Source of the DNA: Pristionchus mayeri
Taxonomy: Eukaryota > Nematoda > Chromadorea > Rhabditida > Neodiplogasteridae
Direction: 5' to 3'
Length of the DNA stretch: 64,000 bases
Assembly: GCA_036245805.1 (NCBI GenBank)
Contig: BTRK01000001.1
Span: 36,716,995-36,780,994 of the forward strand
Each line of letters opens with the position of its first letter. Position 1 is the first letter of the stretch. Positions 59,101 through 64,000 of the stretch are shown here, one piece after another. A program made the position numbers and the translations under genes. The notes beneath the pieces were generated by a model. The model ran no database searches, was not told the origin of the DNA, and saw only the letters and a list, made by a program, of their open reading frames with translations.

Positions 59101-61277
59101 TCGCATTCAATTCTTCATCAGCTCCCTCTCTCAGGTTCAACCCATCCTCTCGTCGTGGGACCCCGCCAAGGTGCCCCTATCAGAGAACATCATCGCACTC
59201 TTCACCTTCATTCCTGCTGGTGAGTCTTCACTGGACAGAGCGGAATCGAGAGAGAGAGATCAAAGATCATGTGTTTGTGAAAATTCGTGAAGAAAACACA
59301 GCATTTTCTCACGAGATCGATAGATGGCGTAGCCTAGAGGTTCCGCACCCTCTCTCGTCGATCTAGCAGAGCGAGGGTGAATGGAATGAAGAGAGCGAGA
59401 CAATTACTAATGGAAGAAGAGAGATCAAAGATCATCTCAGGAATGATCTGTCTCATCTGCCTCTTCTACGGTCTGCTCCATTCGTGGCTCAATCTCTTCT
59501 CGGAGCTGATGCAGTTCGCAGATCGAGAATTCTACGCGGTAAGATGCACGAGCAAGGTGTTTTGTTGTCATTATCTCATAATGCATTCGCAATGAAAGCC
59601 CCTCGGAAGCATGCGAGAGAAGTTTCTCTTTCTCCATTTCACCTCCCCCAAATAAGTGCTAGTGCTTTCGAAAGAGAAAAAAATCGTTTAGCGTCATCCC
59701 ATTGCTCCAAAGGGCTCAATAGAGCTATCTAGAGCGGTAAATTCCACATCCGTTTTTCAGAACTGGTGGAACTCGCAGAACATGGCCGAGTACTACCGTA
59801 ACTGGAACCTCGTTGTGCACGACTGGTTGTACGCCTACATCTACAAGGATGTTGCGCAGGTAGAAGTGCTTGAGTATCAAGAACAACTAGCCAAATATTT
59901 GTATAAAATACTAATCACTCCTTTCGTTCTATAGCACGCGATCAAGAATTCTTTTAATGAAGGGCTTACGATGGTTGAAGCCAATAGCCGTTGGTTCGGA
60001 GAGATGAAAGATCAAAGACCAAAAATCAAAGATCAATAGTCTTACTCTCAGCTCATCGGCGGACGTCGTGGTCTCTCCATCGCGCAAACAGCAGTGTTCT
60101 TCGCATCTGCGGTCTTCCATGAATATTGGTCAGTGAAAATTGTGAGTGTTCTCTGGAGGAGAGATCAAAGGTAATCGTAGATGGACATGAGAAAAGACGA
60201 TGATTAGAACACGCAGATTGCGAACCTTCGCACTCTGTCGTTAATCTATAATGCTATCCCCAACTGGAGTGTGTGTATCTTGCAATTCGTGTAAGATCTC
60301 ACATCTCACCGGAGATCATCGTCATCTCATTATCGGTTTCGCTCTCTCCTTACAATTCATCTCTCTCCAATAAAGAAAACGAAGAATGTCGAAGTCATCC
60401 CTAGATATCATCCACTATACTTTATACTATACTACACTTTCTATACTTTCTATACTATACTTTCGTTAGACTTTACTCCTCCACCTCTCCACTGTACCCC
60501 AATCTTTACAGGTTCGGCATCGCATTCCGCGTCTTCTACCCCGTGATGTTCATGCTCTACTTCGTGTTCGGAGGTACGGTAGATTACGGTAGTCAACACA
60601 CCGAAAGTCCCACCACTTCCGGTGATGATGCGAAAAATGAAGAGAGCACAACTCTTGCAGTGCGCCGCAGCGACTAATAGCAAATTGTATGTGTAAAAAG
60701 AGAGAATTACTCGAATTTCGACTGTCCTCTTTTGAACGATTCAGAGAAAGTGTAAGATGAAGAGGCGGTTACCCATTTTTACAAGAATCCATTTCAGGTA
60801 TTTTCTACGCGGTCTCTCGCTCGATATCCGACCGAGGTGTATGGAACATTGCGATGTGGTTCAATCTGCTGATAGGAACGGGCATGTTCGTCGCCTTCTA
60901 TGGACAGGTACTCGATTAACGAGATAACGGTATCTTCATTCCTTGGATCAATCAGTCGATCGATATTTGTCATTTCAAGCGTTGGATAAGGATAGGTCGG
61001 TATTCGTCGATCGTTGTTGACCCCACTGGTACTCGAGAATCGGGACCATGGTTTCTTCATTCCTCACACTAGTGATGAAAAAAAGCGATTCAAGCCGACT
61101 TGAATCCGGCTTCAACTCGCAAATTTCACTGTAGAAGCCGGCTTAGAGGCTCATCCAAGCCGGTTGGGGTTAGCTGAATTTCGAAAATTGCAGGAATGGT
61201 ACGCGCGCACTCGTTGTGCGCCCTTCTCGAATGCGCTCGTCGATTTCGTCACTCCCCGTCACTGGAGTTGCGCCTAG
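56166..61277 (+). CDS. sterol O-acyltransferase (ACAT/SOAT-type MBOA enzyme), 14 exons
   Basis: Exons: 56166-56278, 57018-57128, 57349-57484, 57651-57788, 57959-58045, 58391-58479, 58728-58818, 59135-59219, 59441-59538, 59761-59859, 60040-60128, 60512-60573, 60798-60907, 61194-61277. All phases match, giving 463 codons plus stop; the first in-frame ATG is 56181. The family esterifies sterols with long-chain acyl-CoA in the ER membrane. Motifs: RESLL-TELF near the N-terminus; [31 protein letters not shown] (ACAT FYxDxYPR region, which separates it from DGAT1); [35 protein letters not shown] and [22 protein letters not shown] with the catalytic His; [27 protein letters not shown] near the end. 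The tail is close to that of mammalian SOAT1 (about 550 residues), so only the cytosolic N-terminal part is missing, probably supplied by the exon at 47,370. Several introns carry GATCAAAGATCA motifs, three of them at the acceptor. Confidence 0.95.
57811..57946 (+). promoter_or_regulatory. two GATCAAAGATCA motifs in acyltransferase intron 4
   Basis: AAGATCAAAGATCA at 57,811 and again at 57,931; the second ends 14 bases before the exon at 57,959. GATCAAAG is the known optimal TCF/LEF (POP-1 type) site, and AGATCAAAGATCA also resembles a DR1 nuclear-receptor element. Function not shown. Confidence 0.4.
58510..58536. mobile_element. solitary end of a CACTAGG-family MITE
   Basis: GCACTAGGACGAATGAGAAC followed by TATTA, without the second half nearby. 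It lies in intron 6 of the acyltransferase gene. Confidence 0.5.
59257..59436 (+). promoter_or_regulatory. two GATCAAAGATCA motifs in acyltransferase intron 8
   Basis: AGAGATCAAAGATCAT at 59,257 and AGAGATCAAAGATCATCTCAG at about 59,420-59,440, the second forming the 3' splice site of the next exon. Confidence 0.4.
59335..59405. repeat. CTCTCTC hairpin repeat (diverged copy)
   Basis: CACCCTCTCTCGTCGATCTA .. GAATGAAGAGAGCGAGACAAT, in intron 8 of the acyltransferase gene. Confidence 0.5.
60006..60175 (+). promoter_or_regulatory. cluster of ATCAAAGA/GG motifs around exon 11
   Basis: GAAAGATCAAAGACC at 60,006, AAATCAAAGATCAATAG ending at the acceptor at 60,039, and GAGATCAAAGGTAA at about 60,162. 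Confidence 0.4.
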
Positions 61278-62150
61278 GAATCTCAAAGATGCTTGCTGAT
61301 AAATGCTCTTCTTTCTTTTCTTTCCTTCCTTCAAATGCACAAAGAAAGGAGAAATAGAAATTGGATTCAATGAACAGTGCAAGTCACTGGAGACAATCAC
61401 TGGAAATACGATGTTTTCAAGCTCGATTAAGCATTTTTCTTTTTCTCGTATGTCAAATTTGCAGGTGCCTTAAACTGGAAAAACAAAGGTGTACGACAAT
61501 TGTCTTCTCAGTCTGAATTTCACCTTGACTTAACTCGGTCTTCTCTTTTCAACTCTGATCTTCGTAATAGCCCCTTCTTCTCATAACAATAAAGGGTTTC
61601 TTCATCATCGCAAATATTTTTTCACCCCGTAACTGCGGATGTTGTTTGTAGTTTCTTTTGGATACCCAGAATTTTTCTTGTGAATCCTTCAAAGTCGTAC
61701 TATATCAGCAGCGAAAGGCTATTTATTATTGAGAAGACACCGAAAGCAGACGGCTGAAAAAGGGATGGTAGTGCGGTAGGAAGCGAGATTAGAGATTTCC
61801 GGATCGAAGGAAGGAATGAATTGGCCATTCAAGGATGAAAGGTATTACGATATCATATGAGAAATATCACCGCGTTAAAAAGGTGTCGTACATAATGTTG
61901 AGTGGAGAGTGACAGTCTATATAGTGAACTGTTCAAAAGTGCAAAAGGTAAAATACTTACAACATCCAGGATTCCCAAGCCGTCTCCGATCCAAGTACTA
62001 ACTGGGCCCACCGTTGCTTAACTTGACAGATCGTGCGGGATGTCGTGTTCTCAACGGGGTATGGTCATAAGCGAGGGTGGGGGGTGAAAGAATCGACCAG
62101 AATCTTGCAAAAGGGGCGCACTCTAGATGCGCGAGCTTTCACTTCCCCGA
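61278..62150. other. 3' flank of the acyltransferase gene, no further gene seen
   Basis: An AATAAA polyadenylation-type signal occurs at about 61,588 (AACAATAAAGGG), roughly 310 bases after the stop. The rest shows no coding pattern. Confidence 0.4.
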
Positions 62151-62224
62151 CTGGGGTGACGTCATGTCGCCTTTGATATATCAAAGGCGGCATGACGTGA
62201 TAGTTCTCATCCGACCTAGTGCCG
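62148..62224. mobile_element. short palindromic MITE (CACTAGG family), copy 5
   Basis: GACGTCATGTCGCCTTTGATATATCAAAGGCGG..GTTCTCATCCGACCTAGTGCC; the left end is truncated relative to the other copies. Confidence 0.78.
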
Positions 62225-62527
62225 GGTGCGGGAGTATGAGAATTGGGGGAAAAGAAAATAACTTCGCAGCTGCGATCATCTAACTCATTGATCCGATAGA
62301 ACGAGAGAATGAGAGAAATGGAGACACCGAGGGAGATCCGTGGACTAACCTCTCAATGAGAGATCAAACCATTGCAGGTAGGCAACGGCAGATCAATCCA
62401 TTACGGGGTTACCACAATGAAAAATCGCATTACATCCTTATATTTATAAGGATGAACAAAAGTTATTGAAAAATAAGCGAGGTTTGAGGAAAAGAAACAC
62501 CTTTCAAGAAACACCTTTCACTTGCAG

Positions 62528-63054
62528 TGATCAGCCCGACTGTTGCGTGACTTGCGTCGATGTCTTCACGAGCGACGACGAATATCAGGTTGGGTTACTG
62601 TGGATATACAGTACCCTCATGGACGTAAAGTCCTATCCTGTTCAACTAGTACGAGTTACCGTATCCTCATTACTTTTTTATCCCTGATTACAGTGAAACT
62701 ATTCCCGTAGGCTGAGTGCGTCGTCAAGTCGAACACAAGATTGTCCCCGACAGGTACCGCATCCCTACCGTAACCCTGCAAGTCAGTCCATTGCAAACGT
62801 CAGCCGATGCCTTGACGTGATCTGAATCCTCCTCTGTCCACACGAGTCAGCAAAGCCGGCAAATCGAAGAAGCATGTCATGGTTGTGGTTACGGTAGACG
62901 AATTTTCAGTTCTCGGAGAAACAGCTGTGAGAATACTCTATCCAACTCGTTCCAGGTACTGCAATATTGGTACAGTACCTTTCTTCCTCGCTGTCACGCC
63001 TCCCTCTGGCAGCTGCAGCCCTGTTGCTGCAAGAAAGAGTTGAAGCCGCAGTAA
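62528..63054 (+). CDS. small cysteine-rich protein, four joined exons (5' end missing)
   Basis: Exons: 62528-62588, 62711-62753, 62847-62893, 62956-63054 (TAA at 63052). All phases match (2, 0, 1, 0). Products: DQPDCCVTCVDVFTSDDEYQ, AECVVKSNTRLSPT, then after a split valine SKAGKSKKHVMVVVT, then VLQYWYSTFLPRCHASLWQL and QPCCCKKELKPQ. Eight cysteines in about 84 residues suggest a secreted or extracellular disulfide-rich protein, but the start exon with any signal peptide was not identified. The acceptor of the third exon is CACGAG rather than a pyrimidine-CAG. No family recognised. Confidence 0.5.
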
Positions 63055-63504
63055 CTCACTTCATTGTTTTCGAACGAAATGCTTCGTACCTATTGCGTCG
63101 TGATTAACTGTTGGACGAAACCAGTAGGTTGCAGGGGCTTGCTCCTCGCTTCCACGGGTCGGCCCGGAAGTGCACTGCCTCCGTCATTGTCCCTTCTCGT
63201 TGTGGGAAATAAATGAAAAGATAGTATAACTTCTCAATTAGCGAACTTAGGAGCTATGTGGTCCGGGAGGAAATAGAGAAAAATTGAAGAGCCGAGAGAA
63301 TAGGTCAGACTGATCAGACAGACATGAGATCACTCAGAATTAAAAGAGTCACGCCCTTCCATCTTATCTGCTGTATCCAATACCGAATCCTTCTGATGTT
63401 CAGATCTACAAACATGCACATGTCTCAGGCCGGCCTGATCTACCTCCTGCAATGCTTTCCCTCTTCCCCGCCTCTTGCGGCCCGCGATGATGGAGTACTC
63501 TTCA

Positions 63505-63585
63505 TGCTCTCTTCATTCCATACACTCTCTCGCCCGTCATGACGAAAGATCGTTCGGAGAGCATTCGAATGGAGAGCGTCAGACA
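63505..63585. repeat. CTCTCTC hairpin repeat (diverged copy)
   Basis: GCTCTCTTCATTCCATACACTCTCTCGCC .. CGAATGGAGAGCGTCAGACAAT. Confidence 0.65.
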
Positions 63586-63706
63586 ATTTCTCGGGAGAGG
63601 CGACAGTTACTTTTACAGCAGTGTCCAGTAGCAGGGCAGAGCAATAATTGAGTGGCACCTACAGTAATATTCTACAGTAATTCGGAGATGCAGATATCTT
63701 GCCAGA

Positions 63707-63752
63707 ATGTCAAGTGAAATGAGCTGCTTCTTACCTCATTTCCTCCTTCTCG
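63707..63752 (+). CDS. possible first exon with signal peptide
   Basis: GCCAG immediately precedes an ATG at 63,707. The frame MSSEMSCFLPHFLLL runs to a GTTAGT donor at 63,753. It is hydrophobic like a signal peptide start, but no second exon is seen before the window ends. Confidence 0.22.
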
Positions 63753-64000
63753 GTTAGTTCATTCCTTCCTTTGATCCAGAAGTCACCGATCCTTTTTCTA
63801 CCGTACTGTAATCCCTCATCATAACCTAACCGGATCTATTGGCATATATCTCGAACCGGTAGTACGACAAGAACAATCCGCTCTTCCCGTGTCGTATCTT
63901 GCACAAAGCAACCCTTCGCACTTATCTTCGAATCGAAAATGCACTTTACTTAAGTAGCCAATACGAACCATAAGTTCGTCGTGACTGAACGGCCGAATGA

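Noticed and set aside
56166..61277. Assignment as DGAT1 instead of a sterol acyltransferase
   Set aside because: The VYRDEYPR box, the spacing to FADREFY and the EWYART tail are of ACAT/SOAT type. DGAT1 has a different residue pattern at the FYxDxYPR position.

Overview
The window looks like nuclear DNA of a nematode. The evidence is the gene structure: many small exons, introns as short as about 58 bases, 3' splice sites that often read TTTCAG or close to it, splice-acceptor-like sites just upstream of several start codons (as expected for spliced-leader trans-splicing), a metazoan sterol O-acyltransferase, and dense palindromic and mariner-type repeats. The species cannot be told from the sequence. 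Almost all open frames here are interrupted by introns, so the gene models below were built by joining exons at GT/AG (once GC/AG) borders and requiring matching phases.

Layout. 1-8 kb: a divergent histone H3-like two-exon model on the minus strand (about 1.0-1.3 kb), a 1.9 kb foldback element (2.04-3.95 kb), and a 5'-truncated non-LTR retrotransposon tail (4.27-4.58 kb). 8.2-17.1 kb: two paralogous genes for small secreted proteins of unknown function that share intron phases; the first carries four palindromic elements in its introns and one inferred GC-AG intron. 18.2-35 kb: a tandem array of seven related four-transmembrane genes, all on the plus strand. Five appear intact (18.2, 20.6, 25.7, 27.6, 30.2 kb), one is a pseudogene with a mariner-like insertion (22-24.5 kb), and one is doubtful (33.6-35 kb). 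Scraps of duplicated exons lie between them. 36.2-45.5 kb: a huge 28-bp minisatellite (about 318 units) with a short block in inverted orientation to its left, ending in a 500-N assembly gap (45,534-46,033). 46-64 kb: a 14-exon sterol O-acyltransferase gene on the plus strand (56.2-61.3 kb) with a likely upstream exon at 47.4 kb; a minus-strand gene for an unrecognised membrane protein (about 50.5-54.1 kb) that would lie inside its long first intron; a foldback element holding a tRNA-like core (47.8-48.8 kb); and a small cysteine-rich gene near the right end (62.5-63.1 kb).

Between and inside the genes are at least three families of short palindromes and several foldback or mariner-like elements. 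The most unusual features are the four-TM array with N-terminal PPxY motifs, the divergent H3-like model, the satellite with its inverted block and 3,310-bp segmental repeat, and a recurrent GATCAAAGATCA motif in introns, several times directly at 3' splice sites.
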